The position numbers and the translations under genes were made by a program. The notes under the pieces were generated by a model. The model made no database searches, was not told the DNA's origin, and saw only the letters and a program-made list of their open reading frames with translations. Of a DNA stretch of 64,000 bases, positions 33,662-41,720 are shown in pieces. This stretch comes from G965220825 sp965220825 (GTDB lineage: Bacteria > Pseudomonadota > Alphaproteobacteria > UBA828), in contig OZ244839.1 in the NCBI GenBank assembly GCA_965220825.1, positions 3,162,001-3,226,000 of the forward strand. Reading direction: 5' to 3'. Numbering within the stretch: position 1 is the stretch's first letter; each line of letters begins with the position of its first letter.

Positions 33662-35340
33662 GGCGTGCTCTCAGGTGCCCGGGCAGGCGCGCGGTAGCGG
33701 TTGGTGATGGGGTAGCGGCGTTCCTTCCCGAACGCCCGCCGCGTGAGCTTGACCCCCGGCGGCGCCTGGCGGCGTTTGTATTCGGCGAGGTCCAGCATCC
33801 GCCAGATACGGTCCACGACCGCTTGAGGGTGGCCGCGCCCCGCGATCTCCGCGGGCGAGAGTTCTTCTTCCACCAGTCCGCGGAGGATGTCGTCCAGCAT
33901 GTCGTAGGGCGGGAGCGTGTCCTGGTCGGTCTGGTTCTCCCGCAGTTCGGCGCTGGGCGGCTTGTCGATGACGGATTCGGGGATGACGGGCCCCTCCGGG
34001 CCCTCGACACCGGGCGGCCGATGCGCGTTGCGCCAGCGCGCGAGTGCGAACACATCCGTCTTGTAGACGTCCTTCAGGACCGAATAACCGCCGCACATGT
34101 CGCCATAGAGGGTGGCGTAGCCCACGGACATCTCCGACTTGTTTCCCGTGGTCAGGACCATGGGGCCGAGCTTGTTGCTCGCCGCCATCAGTATAGTCCC
34201 CCGGATGCGGGCCTGGAGATTTTCTTCGGTCTTGTCCGGCGCGCGCCCGGCGAAGAGCGGCGCAAGCATGGCTTCGAGGGCGCAAAAAGCGGGCTCGATG
34301 TCCACCCGGTCCAGACGGACGCCCAGCAGGCGCGCACACGCCGCCCCGTCGTCGAGGGAGGACTGCGCGGTGTAGCGCGACGGCATGGCGATGCAATGGA
34401 CCTTGCCCGGCCCCAAGGCGTCGACGGCAACGGCCGCCGAGAGCGCCGAATCGATGCCGCCGGAGAGTCCCACGAGCACGCCGGGAAAGCCGTTTTTGCC
34501 CACATAGTCCCGCAAGCCCAGGACCATGCTGCGATAAACGGCTTCAGGGCCTTCCACCGGAATCGCCCGCTCGCCGGGCACGCACTGCCAGCCGTCGCCC
34601 TCGCAATGCCAGCGCGTGAGCAGCAGCGTCTCTTCGAAGGCGGGTGCCTGGGCGCGAAGGCGGTTGTCGGCGCCCAGCACGAAGGACGCGCCGTCGAAGA
34701 CCAGCTCGTCCTGCCCGCCCACCTGGTTCACATAGACCAGCGGGAGGCCGGTCTCGTTGATTCGGGCCACGGCGAGGTTCAGGCGCGTATCGCCCTTGTC
34801 GCTCTCGAACGGCGAGCCGTTGATGGCCACCATGATCTCGGCACCCGATTCCACCAGGCACTCGGGGACTTCCGGCGACCACATGTCTTCGCAGACCATT
34901 GCGCCGAGGCGGACGTCGCGGAACGGGATCGGCCCCGGAAGGGCACCGCGGTCGAACACCCGCACCTCGTCGAAGACGCCGTAATTCGGCAATTTGTACT
35001 TGTAGCGGCGGGCCGCCACGCGGCCCTGCTCCAGCAGGAGAGCGGCGTTGTAGAGCTTGCCGTCCTCCGCCCAGGGTGCGCCCACCAGGAGCGCGGGGCC
35101 GCCGTCTGCGGTTGCGGCGGCAAGCGCCTCAACGGCCTCCCGCGCCTCGCGCACGAAGGAGGGCTTCAACACCAGATCCTCCGGCGGATAGCCGACCACC
35201 GCGAGCTCGGGGAAGATGGCGAGGTCGGCCCCGCCCTCAGCGGCTTGTGCGCGGGCGCGCAGGATGCGCAGGCGGTTACCGTCCAGGTCGCCTACCGTCG
35301 GATTGATCTGGGCGATGGCGAGGGCGAGGGGTCGGGTCAT
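33658..35340 (-). CDS. nadE: Glutamine-dependent NAD+ synthetase
   Basis: A 560-residue two-domain enzyme for the last step of NAD synthesis. The N-terminal nitrilase-type glutaminase has the triad E45 (F-P-E-L), K116 (Y-K-Y-K-L-P) and C150 (M-V-C-E-D-M-W). The C-terminal synthetase has the PP-loop L-S-G-G-I-D-S (292-298), and T-G-N-K-S-E and Y-G-D-M-C-G-G-Y for NaAD and ATP binding. ATG 35338-35340 is used, where the family N-terminus R-P-L-A-L-A-I-A-Q-I-N begins. pncB lies 103 bases upstream in the same direction, giving a nicotinate-to-NAD pairing. Confidence 0.96.
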   Translation of the reverse strand: MTRPLALAIAQINPTVGDLDGNRLRILRARAQAAEGGADLAIFPELAVVGYPPEDLVLKPSFVREAREAVEALAAATADGGPALLVGAPWAEDGKLYNAALLLEQGRVAARRYKYKLPNYGVFDEVRVFDRGALPGPIPFRDVRLGAMVCEDMWSPEVPECLVESGAEIMVAINGSPFESDKGDTRLNLAVARINETGLPLVYVNQVGGQDELVFDGASFVLGADNRLRAQAPAFEETLLLTRWHCEGDGWQCVPGERAIPVEGPEAVYRSMVLGLRDYVGKNGFPGVLVGLSGGIDSALSAAVAVDALGPGKVHCIAMPSRYTAQSSLDDGAACARLLGVRLDRVDIEPAFCALEAMLAPLFAGRAPDKTEENLQARIRGTILMAASNKLGPMVLTTGNKSEMSVGYATLYGDMCGGYSVLKDVYKTDVFALARWRNAHRPPGVEGPEGPVIPESVIDKPPSAELRENQTDQDTLPPYDMLDDILRGLVEEELSPAEIAGRGHPQAVVDRIWRMLDLAEYKRRQAPPGVKLTRRAFGKERRYPITNRYRAPARAPESTP

Positions 35341-35443
35341 TGCCAGTGGGTATCGGTTGTGCAGGCGGACGGTAGGCACCGGCCGGTACGCCTGTCAACG
35401 CGGCGGCGAGGCGTTTGCGGCGAGGCTGGGGCGAACGGCGGGA

Positions 35444-36625
35444 TCAGGCGCGGTTCGGCACGCTCCGGCGCGCGCGGCGCGACTTCTCGCCGTCACCGCC
35501 CCGCAGGAGGAATTCGCGGCCGAGCTTGACGCGCGGCGCGCCGTCATATTCCACGATGTCGGCCGTGGCGTAGGTCTCCGACCAGCTCTCGGGCAGAAAG
35601 GAGCCCGTGCCGATCACGTCGATGGGTGCGTCGACGCTCGCCATCACCTTGCACTTGGCGGGGGAGAAGCCCGAGCTTGCGACGATCTTCACCTTGGGGA
35701 AGCCCGCATGGTCGAGAGAGTCGCGCAGGTGGAAGAGCGCCGCAGCGCTGACCCCGGTGCCGTTGAGCCAGCGGAGCTCCGCCTCCGTACGGTATTCGCG
35801 GAGCGCGCCCGGGCTGTGACGGTCCAGCACGGCGTAGGACTGCGCCATGTCGAGCCCTTCGACATAACGGCTGCCGTGGGTGTCCAGCCGGATGCTGAGC
35901 GCACCGTCGGCCGCCAGCGTCGGAAAGCGCTTGCAGACCGCGATGGAATCGCTGATCTCGCGTCCGAAATAATCGACCAGTACCGTCATGGGCTCGCCGG
36001 GCGCGATTTCGTGGAGCATCTCGGCCGCCCGCACCGTGCAGCCCGCATAGCCGATCAGGGCGTGAGGCATGGTGCCGTAGCCCCGTCGGTTGCCGAAATA
36101 ATGCGCGGTCGCATCCGTTGCGTTGCCGACAAAGCCTATGGCGCCCGCATCCCGCTGCGCCGCCCTGGAGCCGACACTTGCCGCATAGGCCATCATCTCG
36201 GCCATCTCCAAGCCCGCGCAATGACGCGCGTCCATGGCGAGGAACGCCACATGGGGGAGCGTGCGGGCCATGGCATAGGCGTTGTATGCGGCGACGCAGG
36301 GCGCGCCAAGCCTCTGCAGATAGAGCGTCTCGAGATCGACGAGCTCGTGGAAGGAGCCGGTGATGTAGATGAGCGGCTCGCCGGCGCCCACCCACTCGCC
36401 TTCCTCGAAGCGGCAGTCGATGGTGAACCGGGTGTGCCGTTCGGCCGCAACCTCCTCCAGCCAGCGGACCATCAGCCGGGGAGCGAAACAGACCGGCCGG
36501 CGGAGGAACACCGCATAGGTGACGGCCGCATCGCCGAAGCGGTCGATGGCCTCGCGGGTCCGCGCGAAGTAATGGTCGGTATGCCGTCGGACCTCCGCGT
36601 CGCGTGGGGCGGTGGCGTCCGTCAT
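35444..36625 (-). CDS. pncB: Nicotinate phosphoribosyltransferase
   Basis: A 393-residue protein of the NAPRTase family (short form) that makes nicotinate mononucleotide from nicotinate and PRPP. T-D-H-Y-F-A-R-T lies near residue 18, and I-T-G-S-F-H-E-L-V-D-L-E-T-L-Y near 93 covers the dimer and substrate face. A-M-D-A-R-H-C-A-G and F-V-G-N-A-T-D follow, and V-I-G-T-G-S-F-L is the C-terminal phosphate-binding loop. ATG 36623-36625 is preferred over the longer frame (to 36700) because family homology begins about there. It probably feeds NaMN to the NadD-NadE route; nadE is the next gene. Confidence 0.85.
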   Translation of the reverse strand: MTDATAPRDAEVRRHTDHYFARTREAIDRFGDAAVTYAVFLRRPVCFAPRLMVRWLEEVAAERHTRFTIDCRFEEGEWVGAGEPLIYITGSFHELVDLETLYLQRLGAPCVAAYNAYAMARTLPHVAFLAMDARHCAGLEMAEMMAYAASVGSRAAQRDAGAIGFVGNATDATAHYFGNRRGYGTMPHALIGYAGCTVRAAEMLHEIAPGEPMTVLVDYFGREISDSIAVCKRFPTLAADGALSIRLDTHGSRYVEGLDMAQSYAVLDRHSPGALREYRTEAELRWLNGTGVSAAALFHLRDSLDHAGFPKVKIVASSGFSPAKCKVMASVDAPIDVIGTGSFLPESWSETYATADIVEYDGAPRVKLGREFLLRGGDGEKSRRARRSVPNRA

Positions 36626-36712
36626 CTCAGCCGGCGCACGCCGCGCCACGGTTCGCCGCCGGAACGCCTCCTGCCGCACGTTGCACGAAGCCTCCGCCAC
36701 CGGAGAGCCGGA

Positions 36713-36728
36713 GGGTGCAAGGGCACCC
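36713..36728 (-). terminator. GC hairpin after the DAHP synthase gene
   Basis: GGGTGC and GCACCC (plus-strand reading) form a 6-bp stem with a 4-base loop, 21 bases past the DAHP synthase stop and before pncB. No T-run follows on the minus strand. Confidence 0.28.
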
Positions 36729-36748
36729 GCCCCCGCGGTGCAACCGCG

Positions 36749-38128
36749 TCAGCCGAGCGCGGACCGAGGCTCGGCATTGGCGGCCCGCTCCTCCTCGAGT
36801 TGCTCGGCGATGAGGAACGCGAGCTCGAGGGCCTGGGAAGCGTTCAGCCTGGGGTCGCAGTGGGTGTGGTAGCGGTCGGAGAGCCGCTCCTCGGTGATCG
36901 CCTGTGCACCGCCGAGGCATTCGGTCACGTCCTGGCCCGTCATCTCGAAGTGGACCCCGCCGGGATAGCTGCCCTCCGTGCGGTGCGCGGCAAAGAAGGC
37001 GCGCACCTCCGCCAGAACCCGGTCGAAGACCCTGGTCTTGTAACCGTTGGAGGACTTGATGGTGTTGCCGTGCATGGGATCGCAGGCCCACAGCACATGC
37101 CGACCTTCGCGGCGGATCGCGCGCAGCAGAGGCGGCAGTTTGGCCTCCACCTTGTCGTGGCCCATGCGGACGATCACCGTGAGCCGCCCCGGCTCGTTCT
37201 TGGGGTTGAGGCGGTCGATCAGCGTCAGAAGCTCGTCGGCCTCCAGGCTCGGCCCCGCCTTGAGCCCGAGCGGATTCCCCACACCGCTCAGGAAGTCCAC
37301 ATGGGCGCCGTCGGGCTGGCGCGTACGGTCGCCGATCCACAACATGTGCGCGGAGCAGTCGTACCAGGCGCCGGTGGTGGAATCGACGCGGGTCAGCGCC
37401 CGCTCATATTCCAGAATCAATGCTTCGTGGGAGGTGTAGAACTCGGTCTCCCGGAGCTGCGGCGCGCTCTCCTGCGTGAGGCCGCAAGCCTCCATGAAGT
37501 CGAGAGTTTCGCCGATCTGGTTGGCCATGGCTTCGTAGCGAGCCCCGCTGCTTTCGGCCACGAAGCCCAGGTTCCAGTTGTGCACGGCGTGCAGATCGGC
37601 GTAACCGCCCTGGGCCAGCGCCCGCAGCAGGTTGAGCGTCGCCGCCGACTGGCCGTAGGCCTGCATCAGGCGCTCAGGATCCGGCTGGCGCACCGCCTCG
37701 GCGAAGGCCATGCCGTTGACCATGTCGCCGCGGTAGGCCGGAAGTGTCACGCCATCCACGGTCTCGGTGTCCGACGAGCGAGGCTTCGCGAACTGGCCGG
37801 CAAGCCTTCCCACCTTCACCACCGGGAGCTTGGCGCCGAAGGTGAGCACCACCGCCATCTGGAGCAGCACGCGGAAGGTGTCCCGGATGGTGTCGGGATG
37901 AAACTCGGCGAAGCTCTCGGCGCAGTCGCCCCCTTGCAGGAGGAAGCCGCGCCCGAGGCACGCATCCCCGAGCCGTGCGCGCAAGCTCCGCGCTTCACCG
38001 GCGAAGACCAGCGGCGGCATCCGCTCGAGCCGCGCTTCCACCGCTTCCAGCGCCGCCCCGTCGGGCCAGGCCGGCTGTTGCCGAATGGGCCGTCGGCGCC
38101 AGTGATCCGGGGTCCAATTGCCGTCCAT
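36749..38128 (-). CDS. Class II (plant-type) 3-deoxy-7-phosphoheptulonate synthase
   Basis: A 459-residue DAHP synthase that joins PEP and erythrose 4-phosphate, the entry step to aromatic amino acids. N-W-T-P-D-H-W-R opens the protein. F-L-L-Q-G-G-D-C-A-E-S-F near residue 60 has the metal-ligand cysteine, and R-M-G-H-D-K near 285 and W-A-C-D-P-M-H-G-N-T near 315 are catalytic. D-P-R-L-N-A-S-Q-A-L-E-L-A closes the barrel. The short N-terminal region is as in most proteobacterial class II enzymes. ATG 38126-38128 follows a candidate promoter by about 40 bases. It is a single gene with no chorismate mutase fusion. Confidence 0.94.
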   Translation of the reverse strand: MDGNWTPDHWRRRPIRQQPAWPDGAALEAVEARLERMPPLVFAGEARSLRARLGDACLGRGFLLQGGDCAESFAEFHPDTIRDTFRVLLQMAVVLTFGAKLPVVKVGRLAGQFAKPRSSDTETVDGVTLPAYRGDMVNGMAFAEAVRQPDPERLMQAYGQSAATLNLLRALAQGGYADLHAVHNWNLGFVAESSGARYEAMANQIGETLDFMEACGLTQESAPQLRETEFYTSHEALILEYERALTRVDSTTGAWYDCSAHMLWIGDRTRQPDGAHVDFLSGVGNPLGLKAGPSLEADELLTLIDRLNPKNEPGRLTVIVRMGHDKVEAKLPPLLRAIRREGRHVLWACDPMHGNTIKSSNGYKTRVFDRVLAEVRAFFAAHRTEGSYPGGVHFEMTGQDVTECLGGAQAITEERLSDRYHTHCDPRLNASQALELAFLIAEQLEEERAANAEPRSALG

Positions 38129-38166
38129 GCCGCTCTCCCGCGAGCGCGTGATCCAGATTGGCCCGT

Positions 38167-38195
38167 GCTATACGCCCGAACCGCCTGCGAACCAA
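38167..38195 (-). promoter_or_regulatory. Candidate sigma-70-type promoter for the DAHP synthase gene
   Basis: On the minus strand TTGGTT (38190-38195) and TATAGC (38167-38172) are separated by exactly 17 bases, 38 bases before the gene's ATG. The spacing and position fit well; only the first half of the -35 box matches the consensus. Confidence 0.45.
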
Positions 38196-38236
38196 GAACT
38201 TTCGGGCACCGCGCGCCGCATGCGCCCCCGGCGCCC

Positions 38237-39607
38237 TTAGGCGGTGGCGTCCTGCGCGGGCTCGGGCGCCGCCTCATAGAGTGTGACGAACTCTTCCGCG
38301 GCCGTCGGGTGGACCGCCATGGTCGCGTCGAACTGCGCCTTGGTTGCGCCCGCCTTGACCGCGATACCGAGAAGCTGCACCGCCTCGCCTGCGCCCGCAC
38401 CCACCATATGGCAGCCGAGCACACGGTCCGAGGCGCGGTCGATCACGAGCTTCATGAACATGGTCTCGTCGCGCTCGCTCAGCGTGTGCTTGAGCGGGCG
38501 GAAGCGCGTCTTGTAGATGTCGACGGAAGGGAATTCCCGCCGCGCGTCTTCTTCCGAGAGCCCCACCGTGCCCATTTCGGGCTGGGTGAAGACGGCGGTG
38601 GCCACGTCCCGGTGGTCGGGCGTCAGCGGGTTGTCGTTGTAGAGCGTTTCGGCGATACAGCGGCCCTCGTGGATCGCGACCGGTGTCAGTGCGATGCGGT
38701 CGGTCACGTCGCCCACGGCATAGATGCCGGCGACACCCGTATGCGAGCGCGCGTCCACCGGGATCGCGCCGCGCGCATCGGCCTCGATGCCCACCGCCTC
38801 CAGGCCGAGCCCATCGACATTGGGTCGGCGGCCGGTGGCGAACAGCACCTGCTCCGCCTCCAGGGTCTCGCCCGCCGTGGTGACGACCTCTATGCCGCCC
38901 GCGCCTCGGTCCAGGGAGACGGCGTTGGTATCGAGCCTGATGTCGATACCGGTCTTCCGCATCTCGTCGCAGAGCACCTCGCGCACCTCGCGGTCGAAAC
39001 CGCGGAGCAGCATCTCCGAGCGATAGAGCTGGGTGACGGCGGCGCCGAGCCCCCGGAAGATGCCGGCGAACTCGCAGGCGATGTAGCCGCCGCCCACGAT
39101 GACCACCCGGTCGGGGAAGGCAGGCAGGTCGAAGGCCTGATCGGAAACGATGGCGTGCGCGATGCCGGGGATCTCGGGCAGCGCCGGGGCGCCGCCCGTG
39201 GCGATCACGATGGTCTCGGCGCGATGGCGCTCGCTCCCCACCGCGACGGTATGTGTATCGATCAGGCGGGCCGTGCCGGCGACCACGCCGACGCCCGCGT
39301 CCTCAAGCATGCGGCGATAGATGCCTTCGAGGCGGTCGAGTTCCCGGGATTTGGCGCGCACCATGGCGGGCCAGTCGAAGGTGGGGACGCCCACCGTCCA
39401 GCCATAGCCGGCGGCATCCTCGAAGCCGTGGCTGAACTCCGAGGCATAGACCAGGAGCTTCTTGGGTATGCAACCGCGGTGGACGCAGGTGCCGCCGAGC
39501 CGGCTATGCTCCGCCACCGCGGCCCTCGCGCCGTAGCGTGCCGCGCGCCGCGCACACGCGACGCCGCCGGAGCCTCCCCCGATCACGAAGAGGTCGAAAT
39601 CCGCCAT
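38237..39607 (-). CDS. gor: Glutathione-disulfide reductase
   Basis: A 456-residue FAD/NAD(P) pyridine-nucleotide disulfide oxidoreductase. G10-G-G-S-G-G is the FAD loop. The redox disulfide is C41-V-H-R-G-C46 in G-G-T-C-V-H-R-G-C-I-P-K-K, the glutathione-reductase form. V-I-V-G-G-G-Y-I-A-C-E-F-A near residue 175 is the NADPH loop. H-P-T-A-A-E-E near the C-terminus supplies the catalytic His-Glu pair from the other subunit. It would keep glutathione reduced with NADPH. The ATG at 39605-39607 lies beside the end of mobile-element copy B. Confidence 0.93.
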   Translation of the reverse strand: MADFDLFVIGGGSGGVACARRAARYGARAAVAEHSRLGGTCVHRGCIPKKLLVYASEFSHGFEDAAGYGWTVGVPTFDWPAMVRAKSRELDRLEGIYRRMLEDAGVGVVAGTARLIDTHTVAVGSERHRAETIVIATGGAPALPEIPGIAHAIVSDQAFDLPAFPDRVVIVGGGYIACEFAGIFRGLGAAVTQLYRSEMLLRGFDREVREVLCDEMRKTGIDIRLDTNAVSLDRGAGGIEVVTTAGETLEAEQVLFATGRRPNVDGLGLEAVGIEADARGAIPVDARSHTGVAGIYAVGDVTDRIALTPVAIHEGRCIAETLYNDNPLTPDHRDVATAVFTQPEMGTVGLSEEDARREFPSVDIYKTRFRPLKHTLSERDETMFMKLVIDRASDRVLGCHMVGAGAGEAVQLLGIAVKAGATKAQFDATMAVHPTAAEEFVTLYEAAPEPAQDATA

Positions 39608-39665
39608 TGCCTCACCCCGCTCGCCAAGCCCCCGCCCTTGTCGCCCACCCGCGCCGCCGTTTCAA

Positions 39666-40100
39666 CCGCCTGTCCTCGTTCAGAACGTTTGAGACGGTGA
39701 GGTTTCTTCGGCCGTCAGGTTGGCAAGACATTCGGCCGGCCTTTGTCCGCCAAGGGCCTGTTTGGGTCTGATGGTATTGAATGCGTCGGCGCTGCCGTCG
39801 ACCTGGAGCTTGTCGAGGAGTGAGCTGGAACCATGGCCTCGGTGGGGCCGTGTCAGTCCGGCGAGCCGGCGTTAAGGGCGGTCGTGCGTCGCCCCAACGA
39901 GCTGCCCCTTTTTTGGTGCGCGGGTCTCCAGGCCCGCATTTTTCTTCTCCTCGGAAAACAAAAAGCATGCGGGTCTGGAGACCCGCGCACCAAACCGATC
40001 ATGGGTGTCTCCTTGCGGTCGATGTGTCCACCAACCGCTTCGGAGACCCCAAACTTCGTTTCAAGAGCCGCGTCTCATACCTGTCTGAGCGTGCACACCG
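39666..40100 (-). mobile_element. Remnant element, copy B: IS481-type transposase tail, hairpin and conserved end
   Basis: This fills most of the 679-base gap between gor and the aquaporin gene. Read on the minus strand, 39666-39820 encodes a decayed transposase C-terminus: L-Q-V-D-G-S-A-D-A-F-N-T-I-R-P, then K-Q-A-L-G-G-Q-R-P-A-E-C-L-A-N and a short tail to a stop. N-T-I-R-P-x-Q-A-L-G-G-x-x-P-A-E is the hallmark ending of IS481-type integrases (usually N-x-x-R-P-H-x-A-L-G). The stretch from V-D-G-G-S-E-F to this ending has been deleted. A long hairpin (39912-39994) and the conserved end segment (about 40012-40100) follow. Bases 40101-40286 before the aquaporin gene show nothing recognisable. 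Confidence 0.75.
39912..39994. repeat. Long hairpin of the dispersed repeat (copy B)
   Basis: Arms 39912-39939 and 39967-39994 are 28-base inverted repeats with one mismatch, beginning TTTGGTGCGCGGGTCTCC. The spacer of 27 bases is A/T-rich with C's (TTTTCTTCTCCTCGG-type), as in copy A. Confidence 0.88.
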
Positions 40101-40286
40101 TCTGTCCGATAATCGGGAATCCGGCCGCCTCGGGCGCGTGCGGGCGCGACCGGCGTTCCCTCGCTGCCGACAGATGCCGGTCCGGGCGGGCGCGCTCCGG
40201 AACGAACGCCGCCGCTCTGGATTTCGGTCGGGGTTCGGTTAGGTTGTCGAGCCCGGTTCGGCACCGGGAGGGGAGACGCTTCGCGT

Positions 40287-41009
40287 ATGAAGGAACAAGA
40301 TCGACGCCGCGCGCGCCTCGCGACGTTTTTGCACCCGCGGGATCTGCGGAAATATCTCTGCGAGTTCATCGGCACCTTCTCGCTGGTCTTCTTTGCGGCG
40401 GGCGCCGTGATGGTGGATGCGAAGATGGGAGGCGGTCTGGGCGCGGTGGGCGGTGGGCTAATCTCGGGGTTGATCGTGACCGTCGTCATCTACACCTTCG
40501 GCCACGTCTCGGGCGCGCATGTGAACCCTGCACTCTCCATCGCCGCGGCCAGCATCGGCCATCTGGAGAGACGTCTCGTGCCGGGCTATGTGCTGGCTCA
40601 GCTCGGGGGTTCGGCGCTGGCGGGGATGTGCCTCTTCTGGGCGTTGGGCGATCACGGCGCCATGGGGGCCAACCTCCCCAACGAGACGCTTGGAATCGCG
40701 CCCGCCACCGCGTTCGCCATCGAACTCTTCCTCTCCTTCCTGCTCATGTGGACGGTGGCCGGCGTCGGCCTCGACCGGCGTGCGCACGGCCCCTTCGCCG
40801 GTGTGGCCGTGGGTGCGCTGGTGGGCATCGAGGTGATGCTGATGGGCCCGGTCGCGGGCGCCGCCATGAACCCGGCGCGCGCGCTCGGCCCCTATGTCGC
40901 GATGGGAGACTTCCACCACTACTGGATCTATGTGGCCGGTCCGCTGGTGGGCATGATGCTCGGCGCCTGGGCCTGGCGCTTCACCCACGGACGGCCGGAG
41001 GGCGCTTGA
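40287..41009 (+). CDS. Aquaporin family (MIP) channel, AqpZ-like
   Basis: A 240-residue channel with six membrane helices and two half-helices. The signature loops are H-V-N80-P-A-L-S and M-N195-P-A-R-A-L-G. The arginine after the second NPA is the selectivity-filter residue. Spacing and length are closer to water-type aquaporins than to glycerol facilitators, which have longer loops and N-P-A-V-T/D. The N-terminus is basic and cytoplasmic (residues 1-22). ATG 40287 is followed at once by M-K-E-Q-D-R-R-R. It stands alone upstream of the J-domain-cobS-cobT run, 56 bases before it. Confidence 0.9.
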   Translation: MKEQDRRRARLATFLHPRDLRKYLCEFIGTFSLVFFAAGAVMVDAKMGGGLGAVGGGLISGLIVTVVIYTFGHVSGAHVNPALSIAAASIGHLERRLVPGYVLAQLGGSALAGMCLFWALGDHGAMGANLPNETLGIAPATAFAIELFLSFLLMWTVAGVGLDRRAHGPFAGVAVGALVGIEVMLMGPVAGAAMNPARALGPYVAMGDFHHYWIYVAGPLVGMMLGAWAWRFTHGRPEGA

Positions 41010-41065
41010 GCGCGGCCCCTTGGGGCGGGTTGTTTCCCTTCGCACCGGTCGGCATAGTTGGCCAC

Positions 41066-41641
41066 ATGGAGCGGAATTCCGGGATAAAGGACACGGACCG
41101 GACCGGGGGAGGAGAGCCGTCCTTGCGCGTCTGCGAGGCCGTGGGCTGCGAGCGGGAGGGCGCCTATCGCGCGCCGAGGGCGCCGGGCAACCTGCGTTCC
41201 TATCGCTGGTTCTGCCTCGATCACGTGCGCGACTACAACCGGGCGTGGAACTTCTTCTCGGGGTGGAGCCGGACCGACATCGAAAAGTTCCAGCGCGACG
41301 ACATAACCGGCCACCGCCCGACCTGGCCCATCGGTTGCGATCCGGGAGCCCGCCGCCGGGAGGATCTCGAAGCCATGTTGGGTGCCTTTCAGCGGGAATG
41401 GCTCGAGGATGAGGCGTGCCGGCGTTCCGGCGAAGGCCCGGAGCAGGTGCCGGCCGCACATCGCGAGGCGCTTGCCGTCCTGGACCTCGCGCCTCACTTC
41501 ACCCTGGGCGAGCTCAAGCGCCGCTACAAGGCGCTGGTAAAGCGCCACCATCCGGACGCCAACGGCGGCTCGCGGGACTCCGAGGAGCTTTTGAAACGCA
41601 TCAACCGCGCTTATAACGACCTGCGGAACGCATATTCGTGA
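41066..41641 (+). CDS. J-domain protein with N-terminal Cys/His cluster, cobS-associated
   Basis: A 191-residue protein whose C-terminal 60 residues form a DnaJ J-domain: L-G-E-L-K-R-R-Y-K-A-L-V-K-R-H-H162-P163-D164, then I-N-R-A-Y-N-D-L. The N-terminal part has C23-x4-C28 and C50-x2-H53 around Y-R-W-F-C-L-D-H, a possible zinc site. H-V-R-D-Y-N-R-A-W-N-F-F-S-G is strongly conserved-looking. It lacks the G/F and zinc-finger regions of true DnaJ. In many Alphaproteobacteria a J-domain protein of this type precedes cobS, as here (79 bases). It may help assemble the CobS-CobT chelatase or recruit DnaK; no experiment is implied by the sequence. Confidence 0.85.
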   Translation: MERNSGIKDTDRTGGGEPSLRVCEAVGCEREGAYRAPRAPGNLRSYRWFCLDHVRDYNRAWNFFSGWSRTDIEKFQRDDITGHRPTWPIGCDPGARRREDLEAMLGAFQREWLEDEACRRSGEGPEQVPAAHREALAVLDLAPHFTLGELKRRYKALVKRHHPDANGGSRDSEELLKRINRAYNDLRNAYS

Positions 41642-41720
41642 GCGCGGGTGCATTGGCGGTCCTTCGGGAGCCGTCGCGGCTGCGCGTGGTCGGACGTTAG
41701 CCGGCGGGAGAGAAGGGACC

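Noticed and set aside
35216..39700. A 1494-codon open frame on the plus strand across nadE, pncB, the DAHP synthase gene and gor
   Set aside because: It is antisense to recognised genes on the minus strand with clear catalytic motifs, and has the composition expected of a high-GC shadow frame. No domain is recognisable in it.
40012..40100. A conserved peptide (L-A-V-D-V-S-T-N-R-F-G-D) readable at all three element copies
   Set aside because: It comes from conserved DNA at the element end. No start codon, ribosome site or known family supports translation, and the frame differs in length between copies.
41010..41720. Cobalamin riboswitch ahead of the cobS-cobT genes
   Set aside because: The short gaps hold no B12-box-like sequence or room for the fold.
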